Assembly (NCBI GenBank): GCA_043789035.1
Contig: JAYWIG010000118.1
Coordinates: 1-13,898 of the forward strand
Length of the DNA: 13,898 nt
Source of the DNA: JAYWIG01 sp043789035
GTDB taxonomy: Bacteria > Pseudomonadota > Gammaproteobacteria > Burkholderiales > Burkholderiaceae_E
Direction of reading: 5' to 3'
Under the pieces are notes generated by a model that had not been told where the DNA came from, did not search any database, and was given only the letters and a program-made list of their open reading frames with translations. Of the stretch, positions 6,241 through 13,260 are shown piece after piece (the first letter of the stretch is position 1; every line of letters begins with the position of its first letter). The translations under genes and the position numbers were made by a program.

Positions 6241-8073
6241 ATGCGCCTCACTCGTTTGTTTATGTGTACTACCGGCTTATTGCTAACGCTTGTAGTTGTA
6301 ATGCTTGGCCGCTCTACTATTCAAGATATCAAAATGGTTGAGGCGGCAGAGCAAGGTATGCAAGCGATGGAGCTTGCCTATCGAGTTATGAAGTTCGCAG
6401 AGAAAGCGTCAGCCGAACGAGGGCCAACGATACCTCTACTTAACGACACCTCAGTGCCGCCTGATGCTGCTAAACGCGAACGTCTTTCAAAAGCTCGTAC
6501 TGCTACTGATGACGCGTTCAAGCATGCACTCTTAGGTTTAGAGGAGGGTTTGAAAGGGCAATCGCAGAGTAGCGCAAGAATGGCATTGGGGCATATTCAG
6601 AAAGCGCGTGACGAATTAAGTTATGCTCGAATTGAAGTGGAGCGGGTTGCTGCTTTGCCATTTAGCGAACGCATCACGCCCGAACTGCGTTTGACTAGAT
6701 TGCCAATTGACGAGATGTTTACAGTGATTGACACGGTTTTTGAGGGCGTAACAGCATTATCAGCTGAGGCCGAACGTATTTACCCGGACTTATCACTTCA
6801 ATTAGTCGGTGCTAGGTATGCCGCTGAACTTAGGGAGTATGCGGGGCGATTAGGTTCTCAGTTCAATACACCGCTTGCAACGCAAAAACCTCTGGGAATA
6901 GAAGAGAGGCGGGAAATTCAAGACTTAACTGGTCGAATTCACCAATTACGAAAACTCATTGAAGTGCGGGCAAAAGTTACTTCGCATGATCCACAGCTCG
7001 ATGCAGCAATGTCGGAAATGAATAGACGCTACTTCGGCGTTGGTTTGCCATTTATCGCGGAGTTGACTGAGGCCGGGCTTTCTGGAAAAGCATACGGTGT
7101 TGATTCTGCCCAGTTTGTAGCGCGTTATGTGCCGGAAATGAAATCGATTGTGGCGCTTCGAGATTCGATGTTCGAAGTGGCCAAAGAGAAGGCCACCGTC
7201 AGGATCGCCCAAGCCAATGAAAGAACAAAACTAAATCTTCTTATTGGCGCCGCAATTCTGTGCATCGAATTGGCAGTTTTTGTTTTCATTCAACGTCGGG
7301 TGCTGCGGCCTCTACTCGAAACTACAAGCCACATGGTGCGTTTAATGAATGGCAATCTTAGCGTAGAACTTGCCAAAACTAACAGAGCAGATGAAATCGG
7401 CGATATGCAAAACGCGGTGGTGGCGTTAAAAGCTGCTACTGAAAAGCGCGTCGCTCTAGAGGCTAAAAGAGAGCTGTTAATTGACCACCTTCAGGTGGCC
7501 TCTGAAGTTGACTTCCTCACCAGTCTACTTAATCGACGCGCATTAATGCAGCGAGGTGAACAGCTACTAGCCCAAGCCAAACGCCATCACTGGAGCGTAG
7601 CAGTGGTGCTATTCGATATTGATCATTTTAAGTTAGTAAACGACGCCTATGGCCATAATGTTGGTGATCAGGTCTTAATTCAAGTTGCCGCAATTGCTCA
7701 AGGTGAGTGTCGGCAGGCCGATTTGCTAGCCCGTTATGGTGGCGAAGAGTTTATTCTCCTGGCATTCGACTGCGATGATGCCCAAGCCATTCATTTGGCC
7801 GAACGCGTACGTACAAAAATGGAACAAGCAAAATTTGGATCAGGCGATGAAACTTTCGAGCTAACCGCGAGCTTTGGGGTTGCTCAAGCCCAGTCGTTTG
7901 AGGTTGATCACCTTGAACTACTGATTAAGGGCGCGGACAATGCCCTTTATAAAGCGAAGTCGCAAGGACGTAATTGCATCGTCGAAAGCGATGAGCTTTT
8001 CTTCGCCGATAGCCAACCTTATGTTGAAACTACGATTGAAACTAAGCCTCCGCAAGCGGCCATCGTGGTTTAA
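6241..8073 (+). CDS. Membrane diguanylate cyclase (sensor-HAMP-GGDEF)
   Basis: 610 residues from the ATG. A TTG at 6232 would add three residues and has a better placed, weak GAG site. Order: membrane helix (about 5-22), a long helical periplasmic region (about 25-328), a second membrane helix (about 331-350), HAMP (about 350-403) and GGDEF (about 424-583). The cyclase motif is GGEEF (500-504), and an RxxD inhibitory site (491-494) lies five residues before it, so the domain should make c-di-GMP from two GTP and be product-inhibited. The periplasmic region starts with SAERGP and a following helix with ATDD, which resembles the ERG helix of nitrate-sensing (NIT-like) four-helix sensors; this is resemblance only. 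Its last 32 bases overlap the end of tsaD on the other strand. Confidence 0.9.
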   Translation: MRLTRLFMCTTGLLLTLVVVMLGRSTIQDIKMVEAAEQGMQAMELAYRVMKFAEKASAERGPTIPLLNDTSVPPDAAKRERLSKARTATDDAFKHALLGLEEGLKGQSQSSARMALGHIQKARDELSYARIEVERVAALPFSERITPELRLTRLPIDEMFTVIDTVFEGVTALSAEAERIYPDLSLQLVGARYAAELREYAGRLGSQFNTPLATQKPLGIEERREIQDLTGRIHQLRKLIEVRAKVTSHDPQLDAAMSEMNRRYFGVGLPFIAELTEAGLSGKAYGVDSAQFVARYVPEMKSIVALRDSMFEVAKEKATVRIAQANERTKLNLLIGAAILCIELAVFVFIQRRVLRPLLETTSHMVRLMNGNLSVELAKTNRADEIGDMQNAVVALKAATEKRVALEAKRELLIDHLQVASEVDFLTSLLNRRALMQRGEQLLAQAKRHHWSVAVVLFDIDHFKLVNDAYGHNVGDQVLIQVAAIAQGECRQADLLARYGGEEFILLAFDCDDAQAIHLAERVRTKMEQAKFGSGDETFELTASFGVAQAQSFEVDHLELLIKGADNALYKAKSQGRNCIVESDELFFADSQPYVETTIETKPPQAAIVV

Positions 8074-9076
8074 CGGTAAAGCCTTCACGATAAAAACTCC
8101 GCACATCGACTTTCGCGAGTTTCATCGCGCCGGCAAAAGCAATCATTGCGCCGTTATCGGTGCAAAGCGCTAGTTCTGGAAAGTAAACTTTCGCTTTTAC
8201 TTGCTGTTGCAAGCGTTCTCTAAGCCGCATATTTGCACTCACTCCTCCTGATATGACTAAACGCTTTGCGCCAGTCTGTTTTAGAGCGGTTGCTGCTTTA
8301 GCACAAAGTACTTCGGTAATGGCTTCCTGTACCTCAAACGCAATTTCGGCTTTCATTGCCGAGCTAATATCGTTGGGGGCGGCATTCGCCTTGGCTTTAT
8401 TTACGGCAGTGAGTACTGATGTTTTAAGACCGCTGAAACTAAAATCGAGATTACCCGAATGCATCATCGGTCTGGGAAATTTAATTGATCGTGGCGTAGC
8501 AGTATCGAATAAGCTTGCCGTTTTTGAGACTGCTGGCCCACCTGGGTAGCCTAAGTCTAATAACTTTGCCGATTTATCGAAGGCTTCGCCGGCAGCATCG
8601 TCTATGCTTTCACCGAGCAGCTCGTAACTCCCGAGTGCCTCAACATAAAAGAGCTGTGTATGGCCACCAGACACAAGTAGCGCCACGAAAGGAAATTCTG
8701 GAGGGTTTTTGCTTAATAGTGGCGAAAGCACATGGCCTTCTAAATGATGCACTTCGATGGCAGGGATTTTCAAGGCATAGGCCAGCGACGTGGCAACCGC
8801 CGCACCCACAAGCAATGCTCCTGCGAGGCCTGGCCCGGCCGTAAAGGCAATCGCGTCGATATCTTTTAGCGATAACTTAGCTTGTTTGAGAACATCTACA
8901 GTGAGCGGTAATACCCGTTGAATATGATCTCTAGACGCCAGCTCTGGCACCACGCCGCCATATTGCTCGTGCATCGCAACTTGCGAATGTAATGCATCAC
9001 CGAGGAGGCCGCGTTCGAGGTTGTAGATTGCAACGCCGGTTTCGTCGCAAGACGTTTCAATGCCGAGGACATTCAC
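8042..9076 (-). CDS. tsaD: TsaD, tRNA threonylcarbamoyltransferase subunit
   Basis: 344 residues, the normal bacterial length. TsaD, with TsaB and TsaE, transfers the threonylcarbamoyl group onto A37 of tRNAs. It belongs to the ASKHA fold and opens with the characteristic ETSCDETG (7-14). The metal-binding HHLEGH has His111 and His115, and ALLVSGGHTQ (132-141), SGGVSANMRLR (276-286) and CTDNGAMIA (305-313, with Asp307) are all present. The ATG at 9076 has only a weak upstream GAAG. The nasT region is divergent, about 130 bases away; rpsU, a frequent neighbour in this class, is not here. Confidence 0.97.
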   Translation of the reverse strand: MNVLGIETSCDETGVAIYNLERGLLGDALHSQVAMHEQYGGVVPELASRDHIQRVLPLTVDVLKQAKLSLKDIDAIAFTAGPGLAGALLVGAAVATSLAYALKIPAIEVHHLEGHVLSPLLSKNPPEFPFVALLVSGGHTQLFYVEALGSYELLGESIDDAAGEAFDKSAKLLDLGYPGGPAVSKTASLFDTATPRSIKFPRPMMHSGNLDFSFSGLKTSVLTAVNKAKANAAPNDISSAMKAEIAFEVQEAITEVLCAKAATALKQTGAKRLVISGGVSANMRLRERLQQQVKAKVYFPELALCTDNGAMIAFAGAMKLAKVDVRSFYREGFTVKPRWPLAEA

Positions 9077-9113
9077 TTCAGAAAAGCCTTAGCCTTAGTC
9101 TTATCATTAAGGG

Positions 9114-9129
9114 TGGCAAGAAACTTGCG
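9114..9129 (+). promoter_or_regulatory. Candidate sigma-54 promoter before nasT
   Basis: TGGCAAGAAACTTGCG fits the consensus TGGCAYRNNNNTTGCW at all but two of the specified positions (A instead of Y, G instead of W); the GG (-24) and GC (-12) pairs and their spacing are right. The predicted start of transcription is near 9140. Weaker than the other two sigma-54 sites in the window. Confidence 0.6.
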
Positions 9130-9146
9130 TGGGTTTTTTAGGTAAG

Positions 9147-9196
9147 GGCTATGAATCGTCATATCGCCTATTTTAATGGTCAGCAAAGAAGCTACC
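9147..9196 (+). promoter_or_regulatory. Possible two-hairpin ANTAR-type leader of nasT
   Basis: Two hairpins lie between the predicted transcription start (about 9140) and the preferred nasT start at 9208. The second, 9178-9196, has the hexaloop AAAGAA (9185-9190; A1 and G4 present) closed by AGC/GCT and then, after one bulged C, GGT/ACC. The first, 9147-9168, pairs TATGA with TCATA and GGC with GCC around a two-base bulge; its loop (AATCGT if the last A-T pair is open) has A1 but not G4. No terminator follows. If real, NasT may control its own translation or transcript. The first hairpin is the weaker part of the case. Confidence 0.42.
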
Positions 9197-9207
9197 TAAA
9201 GAGAGCA

Positions 9208-9852
9208 ATGAGTATGCAAACCAGTATGCCAAATTTATCGAAGTCATTGCGTATTGTCGTCATCAATAGTTTAGAACCAGCCCACGGAGGGCCAGACGAG
9301 CAACTGTCAGCGCGAGCTAGAGCCTTAAGAGTCGGTTTGCTTGAGGCGGGTTACAACATTGTGGCTGTTTTGCCTCCGGAAGCCTTCAACGCCGAACTCG
9401 TCGCTCAGTTGCGGCCAGACGTACTAATAGTCGATGCCGAAACCGAACCGGCTGCAACGCTTGCCCGAATTACCGCTGTCAATAGCGTTAGCCCAAAGCC
9501 GATTGTGCTGTTCACAGAAGAGCATGACTCCGAGCTGGCTAAACAGGCCATTCAAGTGGGGGTTACCTCTTATATTGTTGCTGGCTTGTCCCCTGAACGG
9601 GTGCGACCAATACTCGAAGTGGCAATAGCTCGGTTCGAGTATGAACAAAAGCTGCGCTCAGAGTTACATGAGGCGAAAGAGCGATTAAGCGAGCGAATTA
9701 TTATCGAAAAAGCCAAGGGCTTGATGATGAATAAGCACCATATTTCCGAGGATGAAGCGCATAAACGATTGCGTACCTTTGCGATGGAAAAGAACATGAA
9801 ACTAGTAGATGTAGCCAGGCGTTTGGTTGATGCCGCTGAGCTACTTTGGTGA
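9208..9852 (+). CDS. nasT: NasT-like response regulator with ANTAR RNA-binding domain
   Basis: Antiterminator of nitrate-assimilation genes. From the ATG at 9208 it has 214 residues: a receiver-like domain (about 15-145) and an ANTAR domain (about 158-211; SERIIIEKAKGLMMNK, then EDEAHKRLRTFAMEKNMKLVDVA split over two helices), joined by a coiled-coil-like helix. ANTAR proteins act as dimers on paired RNA hairpins with A1/G4 hexaloops. The receiver keeps the phospho-acceptor position (Asp76, VLIVDAE) and the Lys97-Pro pair, but the usual acidic pair near the N-terminus is Asn-Ser (20-21). The start is uncertain: 9151 and 9214 are also possible. 9208/9214 are preferred because AGAGAG precedes them and the leader hairpins would then be untranslated. 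In known systems NasS holds NasT inactive without nitrate; no nasS is adjacent. Confidence 0.88.
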   Translation: MSMQTSMPNLSKSLRIVVINSLEPAHGGPDEQLSARARALRVGLLEAGYNIVAVLPPEAFNAELVAQLRPDVLIVDAETEPAATLARITAVNSVSPKPIVLFTEEHDSELAKQAIQVGVTSYIVAGLSPERVRPILEVAIARFEYEQKLRSELHEAKERLSERIIIEKAKGLMMNKHHISEDEAHKRLRTFAMEKNMKLVDVARRLVDAAELLW

Positions 9853-9964
9853 GTTCCCGACTAAATTAAATGTGCATTTTGTAGTGCCTTTTACCCTACA
9901 CGACGGTTTTTTATATCACTTGATTGGTGCGTAGCAACAAATAAGTGCGGAGATCTTAGTGTTT

Positions 9965-9984
9965 TGCACCACTTAGTGTGCGCA
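9965..9984. promoter_or_regulatory. Weak NtrC-like inverted repeat
   Basis: TGCACCACTTAGTGTGCGCA contains GCAC and GTGC half-sites as in NtrC sites (GCAC-N7-GTGC), but the spacer is eight bases, not seven, and it lies only about 45-65 bases before the predicted start, close for an enhancer. A second GGTGC half-site is at about 9926. Tentative. Confidence 0.3.
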
Positions 9985-10002
9985 TCATCGTTCTGCGATA
10001 GC

Positions 10003-10018
10003 TGGCATAGTGTTTGCA
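10003..10018 (+). promoter_or_regulatory. Sigma-54 promoter of the nrtA operon
   Basis: TGGCATAGTGTTTGCA matches the consensus TGGCAYRNNNNTTGCW at every specified position. The -12 GC is at 10016-10017, so transcription should start near 10029, one or two bases before the first leader hairpin. Sigma-54 dependence points to an enhancer-binding activator, most likely NtrC for a nitrogen-scavenging operon (inference). Confidence 0.85.
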
Positions 10019-10029
10019 TTGGAAGTAGA

Positions 10030-10076
10030 AAGCGCTTCCAACGACGGCGGCGCTTGAATTAGACAAAGACGTCAAA
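10030..10076 (+). promoter_or_regulatory. ANTAR two-hairpin RNA element (P1 and P2)
   Basis: P1 (10030-10055): AAGCGC pairs with GCGCTT, continued through a U-G pair and one mismatch to CC/GG, closing the hexaloop AACGAC (10040-10045). P2 (10062-10073): GAC pairs with GTC around the hexaloop AAAGAC (10065-10070), with TT/AA below a mismatch (10059-10060 with 10075-10076). Both loops have A at position 1 and G at position 4, the hallmark of RNAs bound by ANTAR dimers, and the hairpins are only three to six bases apart. P2 shares bases with the 5' side of the terminator that follows. The ANTAR protein NasT is encoded just upstream. Confidence 0.82.
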
Positions 10077-10118
10077 CCGACTGGCATTGAGTGCCTGTCC
10101 GTTTGGCGTCTTTTTTTT
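10065..10118 (+). terminator. Intrinsic terminator (attenuator) in the nrtA leader
   Basis: The long stem begins GACGTCAAAC (10068-10077) and pairs with GTTTGGCGTC (10101-10110), continues CGAC/GTC-like and GGCA/TGCC with two mismatches, and closes on the loop TTGAG (10087-10091). It is followed by eight T (10111-10118); the AAA at 10065-10067 can extend the stem into the T run. It ends 26 bases before the nrtA start, so it would stop the operon unless prevented. Its 5' arm uses the loop and right arm of P2, so the P2 and terminator folds exclude each other. Confidence 0.9.
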
Positions 10119-10144
10119 CTCCTCAAAAAAATAGGAAACCTTTC

Positions 10145-11404
10145 ATGACTTCTTTATTTAAAGGCAAGCCGCGTCGAAAGACGCTCAAAGCAGCGCTGGG
10201 TTTAGCCAGTGGTTCGGCGGTTGCAACTCTCGACCCTATTTTTAGGGCAAATGTTTGGGCGCAAGGCTCTGACGCCCCAGAGAAAAAAGAAGTAAAGATT
10301 GGTTTCATTCCACTTACCGATTGTGCGTCGGTAGTGATGGCTTCCGTGATGGGGTTTGATCAAAAGTACGGCGTGAAAATTATTCCTACCAAGGAAGCTT
10401 CTTGGGCATCGGTAAGGGACAAGTTAGTAAGCGGTGAGCTCGATTTTGCGCACGTGTTGTACGGTCTCATTTATGGCCTTCAAACTGGTACTGGTGGTCC
10501 GAAAAAAGACATGGCCGTGATGATGAGTTTGAACAACAACGGTCAGGCAATTACGTTATCAAAGAAACTAGCGGAGAAAGGCGCAGTTGATGCTGCTTCG
10601 TTGGCAAAACTGATGAACAACGAAAAACGGGAATATACTTTCGCGCAAACGTTTCCGACTGGTACGCATGCCATGTGGTTGTACTACTGGTTGGCAAGCG
10701 TTGGTATAAATCCGCTAAAAGATGCCAAAATTATCACTGTCCCGCCGCCACAAATGGTTGCCAATATGCGGGTTGGCAATATGGACGGTTTTTGTGTTGG
10801 AGAACCTTGGAACCATCGGGCCATTGTTGATGGTATCGGTGTATCTGCTGTAACCACCCAAGATATTTGGAAAGATCACCCGGAAAAGGTTTTGGGCACT
10901 CAACAAGAGTTTGTGAAGAAAAATCCGAACACTTGCCGGGCAGTGACCGCCGCCATTTTAGAAGCGAGTAAGTGGATTGACGCGGGTTTAAGCAACAAAA
11001 ACAAGATGGCCGATACGATTTCCGGTGCTGCTTATGTCAACACCTCGCGGGATGTGATTATTGATCGAATTCTTGGTCGATATCAGAATGGCATGGGTAA
11101 AACTTGGGACGACCCTAACCATATGAAATTCTTTAACGATGGTGCGGTGAACTACCCTTATCTGTCTGACGGCATGTGGTTCATGACTCAGCACAAGCGT
11201 TGGGGCTTGCTGAAAGAAGACGTAGATTATTTAGCAGTTGCAAAGCAAGTGAACCAAATCGAGCTTTACAAGCAAGCGGCCTCAGCTGCAAAAGTAAGCG
11301 TGCCTAAAAGCGATATGCGTAAATCAACCATGATTGACGGCGTCGTGTGGGATGGTTCTAACCCTAAGCAATATGCATCTTCATTTAAAGTGAAGGTGGG
11401 TTGA
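10145..11404 (+). CDS. nrtA: Tat-exported nitrate-binding protein of an ABC importer (NrtA/NasF)
   Basis: 419 residues. The N-terminus has a twin-arginine signal (KPRRKTLKAALGL; Arg10-Arg11) followed by a weakly hydrophobic stretch ending near ANVWAQ (35-40), so it should be exported folded through Tat to the periplasm. The mature part is of the NrtA/CmpA type: KIGFIPLTDCASV (51-63), ASWASVRDKL (85-94), a HAMWL segment with His175 and GEPW with Glu220, regions that hold nitrate-binding residues in characterised NrtA. The ATG at 10145 has AGGAAA six bases upstream; an in-frame GTG at 10091 lies inside the terminator and was rejected. nrtB starts two bases after the stop. It has an export signal, so it is unlikely to be the cytoplasmic sensor NasS, a relative of the same fold. 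Confidence 0.92.
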   Translation: MTSLFKGKPRRKTLKAALGLASGSAVATLDPIFRANVWAQGSDAPEKKEVKIGFIPLTDCASVVMASVMGFDQKYGVKIIPTKEASWASVRDKLVSGELDFAHVLYGLIYGLQTGTGGPKKDMAVMMSLNNNGQAITLSKKLAEKGAVDAASLAKLMNNEKREYTFAQTFPTGTHAMWLYYWLASVGINPLKDAKIITVPPPQMVANMRVGNMDGFCVGEPWNHRAIVDGIGVSAVTTQDIWKDHPEKVLGTQQEFVKKNPNTCRAVTAAILEASKWIDAGLSNKNKMADTISGAAYVNTSRDVIIDRILGRYQNGMGKTWDDPNHMKFFNDGAVNYPYLSDGMWFMTQHKRWGLLKEDVDYLAVAKQVNQIELYKQAASAAKVSVPKSDMRKSTMIDGVVWDGSNPKQYASSFKVKVG

Positions 11405-11405
11405 T

Positions 11406-12335
11406 ATGCCATCAGCAAGTTCAATCATCATGGATGCATCGACTATTCCTGCACCCCAAACGAAAGCTGCTGCAATGACGCCTGCTCAAATAAACGCGCC
11501 TAGCGCAATGCCAGCGCAAAAGGTAGAAACTTTGAAACCGGTTATATCGCCCGCGATTCAAAAGCGAATTCGTACAGAGCGCATTTTGAAAGTAGTCGCC
11601 CCAGTCCTAGGCGTTTTGCTCATGCTGGTGATTTGGGAGGCGATCTCCAACGGCGGTAAAACTATACCCGGCCCTTTAATGACTTTGAAGGCAGGTATTG
11701 CGGCCTTTTCCGATCCCTTCTATAACAACGGCCCTAACGATCAAGGCATCGGCTACAAAATCATGAACTCACTCGGTCGAGTAGGTTTAGGTTTTGGGCT
11801 TGCAGCGCTGGTTGGCATCCCGGTAGGTTTTGCAATCGGTAGGTTTCAATTCCTGAGCAATATGTTCTCGCCGATCATTTCGCTGCTTCGCCCAGTGTCG
11901 CCGTTGGCTTGGCTACCGATTGGTTTGCTCGTGTTCAAAGGCGCCCACCCAGCAGCAATCTGGACTATTTTTATTAGCGCTATCTGGCCGATGATTATCA
12001 ATACCGCTGTTGGTGTGCAGCGCGTGCCTACCGATTACATGAATGTGGCGAAGGTACTTAACTTATCGGAGTGGAAGATATTCACAAAGATCCTGTTTCC
12101 GGCCGTATTGCCGTACATGATGACTGGCGTTCGCTTGTCAATCGGAGTGGCTTGGTTAGTGATTGTGGCTGCCGAAATGTTGACCGGCGGAGTTGGTATT
12201 GGTTTCTGGGTGTGGGACGAGTGGAACAACTTGAAAGTCGAGAACATTCTCCTCGCAATTTTTGTGATCGGCATTATTGGTCTTATCCTCGAAGCTGCTC
12301 TCATGTGGCTCGCAAATCGATTTAGCTACGAGTAA
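11406..12335 (+). CDS. nrtB: Nitrate ABC transporter permease (NrtB/NasE)
   Basis: 309 residues, inner membrane, forming the nitrate channel with the ATPase below. Residues 1-55 are an Ala/Pro-rich, probably disordered cytoplasmic tail. A membrane helix follows (about 60-80), then the permease core from about 120 to 305 with five more helices. The coupling (EAA-like) region is at about 210-245: YMNVAKVLNLSEWKIF then KILFPAVLPYMMTG. GGTGGG stands about nine bases before the ATG. The gap to nrtA is one base and to the ATPase five bases, typical of an operon. Confidence 0.93.
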   Translation: MPSASSIIMDASTIPAPQTKAAAMTPAQINAPSAMPAQKVETLKPVISPAIQKRIRTERILKVVAPVLGVLLMLVIWEAISNGGKTIPGPLMTLKAGIAAFSDPFYNNGPNDQGIGYKIMNSLGRVGLGFGLAALVGIPVGFAIGRFQFLSNMFSPIISLLRPVSPLAWLPIGLLVFKGAHPAAIWTIFISAIWPMIINTAVGVQRVPTDYMNVAKVLNLSEWKIFTKILFPAVLPYMMTGVRLSIGVAWLVIVAAEMLTGGVGIGFWVWDEWNNLKVENILLAIFVIGIIGLILEAALMWLANRFSYE

Positions 12336-12340
12336 ATATC

Positions 12341-13198
12341 ATGACAATTATTGGTGAATTTAAAGCCGAACCTCAAGGCGAGGCGCGCAAGGTTTATGAG
12401 CGTGATTATGTCTCTGTGATGGACGCTGGCATGGTGTTCGACACCAAGCAGGGTCAATTCATTGCGCTACGGAATATTGACTTAACCGTTGCAAAAGGTG
12501 AATTCGTCACACTGATCGGGCACTCAGGTTGCGGCAAGTCAACGCTCCTTAACCTTGTCGCCGGTTTGCTCAATGCAACCTCAGGAAACCTACTCTGCGC
12601 GAATAAAGAAATTACTGGGCCTGGACCAGATCGCGCAGTCGTGTTTCAAAATCATTCGCTCCTACCTTGGATGAGCTGCTTGCAGAATGTTTACCTTGCT
12701 GTTGAGCGGGTGTTTGGCGACAAGGAAAGTAAAGCGCAGTTAATGGATAGATCGAAAGCTGCGCTTAACTTAGTTGGCTTATCGCATGCTATCGAGAAAA
12801 AACCGCACGAGATTTCAGGCGGCATGAAGCAACGCGTTGGCATTGCAAGAGCGCTCGCAATGGAGCCAAGAGTATTGTTAATGGACGAGCCTTTTGGTGC
12901 ACTTGACGCGCTTACCCGCGCCCATTTGCAAGACGAGTTACTCAAAATTATGGCAAACACAGGTAGCACCTGCATTATGGTCACGCATGACGTTGATGAA
13001 GCGGTACTTTTATCGGATCGTATCGTAATGATGACTAATGGCCCAGCTGCAACCATCGGTGAAATTCTTTCTGTGCAACTTGAGCGCCCGCGCAACCGTA
13101 TTGCTTTAGGCAAAGACCCACACTATATGGAATATCGTCAGCGCGTGATTGAATTCTTGTACATGAGACATGCAAAACCGGAACTTGTAGCAGCTTAA
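12341..13198 (+). CDS. nrtD: Nitrate ABC transporter ATP-binding protein (NrtD/NasD-like)
   Basis: 285 residues, cytoplasmic ATPase that drives NrtB. All ABC motifs are present: Walker A GHSGCGKST (60-68), Q-loop Gln103, signature SGGMKQR (159-165), Walker B LLMDEP with Glu183 and switch His216 (VTHD). The FQNHSLLPW and GPGPDRAVVF segments are typical of the nitrate/sulfonate/taurine ATPases. It lacks the extra NrtA-like domain of cyanobacterial NrtC, so it corresponds to NrtD or NasD, and probably forms a homodimer. The ribosome binding site is weak (GAG overlapping the nrtB end). No terminator is visible after it. Confidence 0.93.
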   Translation: MTIIGEFKAEPQGEARKVYERDYVSVMDAGMVFDTKQGQFIALRNIDLTVAKGEFVTLIGHSGCGKSTLLNLVAGLLNATSGNLLCANKEITGPGPDRAVVFQNHSLLPWMSCLQNVYLAVERVFGDKESKAQLMDRSKAALNLVGLSHAIEKKPHEISGGMKQRVGIARALAMEPRVLLMDEPFGALDALTRAHLQDELLKIMANTGSTCIMVTHDVDEAVLLSDRIVMMTNGPAATIGEILSVQLERPRNRIALGKDPHYMEYRQRVIEFLYMRHAKPELVAA

Positions 13199-13229
13199 TT
13201 CCAGGAATTCGTCGACGAGTTTGTCAAGG

Positions 13230-13245
13230 TGGCACGAAGCTTGCC
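13230..13245 (+). promoter_or_regulatory. Sigma-54 promoter before narK
   Basis: TGGCACGAAGCTTGCC matches TGGCAYRNNNNTTGCW at all specified positions except the last (C instead of W). The -12 GC is at 13243-13244, giving a predicted start near 13256. It would let the MFS transporter gene be transcribed separately from nrtABD. Confidence 0.8.
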
Positions 13246-13260
13246 ATGTTGAGAGTAGAA

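Larger units (their letters stand above)
9853..10144 (+). promoter_or_regulatory. Regulatory region and leader of the nitrate transporter operon
   Basis: This 292-base stretch holds no gene. From left to right it contains an A+T-rich part with a poor hairpin (about 9880-9900), an imperfect NtrC-like inverted repeat (9965-9984), a sigma-54 promoter (10003-10018), two hexaloop hairpins (10030-10055 and 10059-10076), an intrinsic terminator overlapping the second hairpin (10065-10118) and the ribosome binding site AGGAAA (10133-10138) of nrtA. The parts are listed separately. Confidence 0.8.

Noticed and set aside
9880..9912. Intrinsic terminator after nasT
   Set aside because: The TGTAG/CTACA stem has five pairs with a large loop, and the T run starts six bases after the stem; too weak to call.
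10091..10144. In-frame GTG extension of nrtA upstream of 10145
   Set aside because: It would begin inside the terminator loop and place hydrophilic residues before the Tat signal; the ATG at 10145 has a good AGGAAA site.
13204..13243. Vector polylinker artefact (EcoRI, SalI and HindIII sites close together)
   Set aside because: The sites are embedded in a sensible intergenic region, with the HindIII site inside a good sigma-54 promoter and native genes continuing on both sides.
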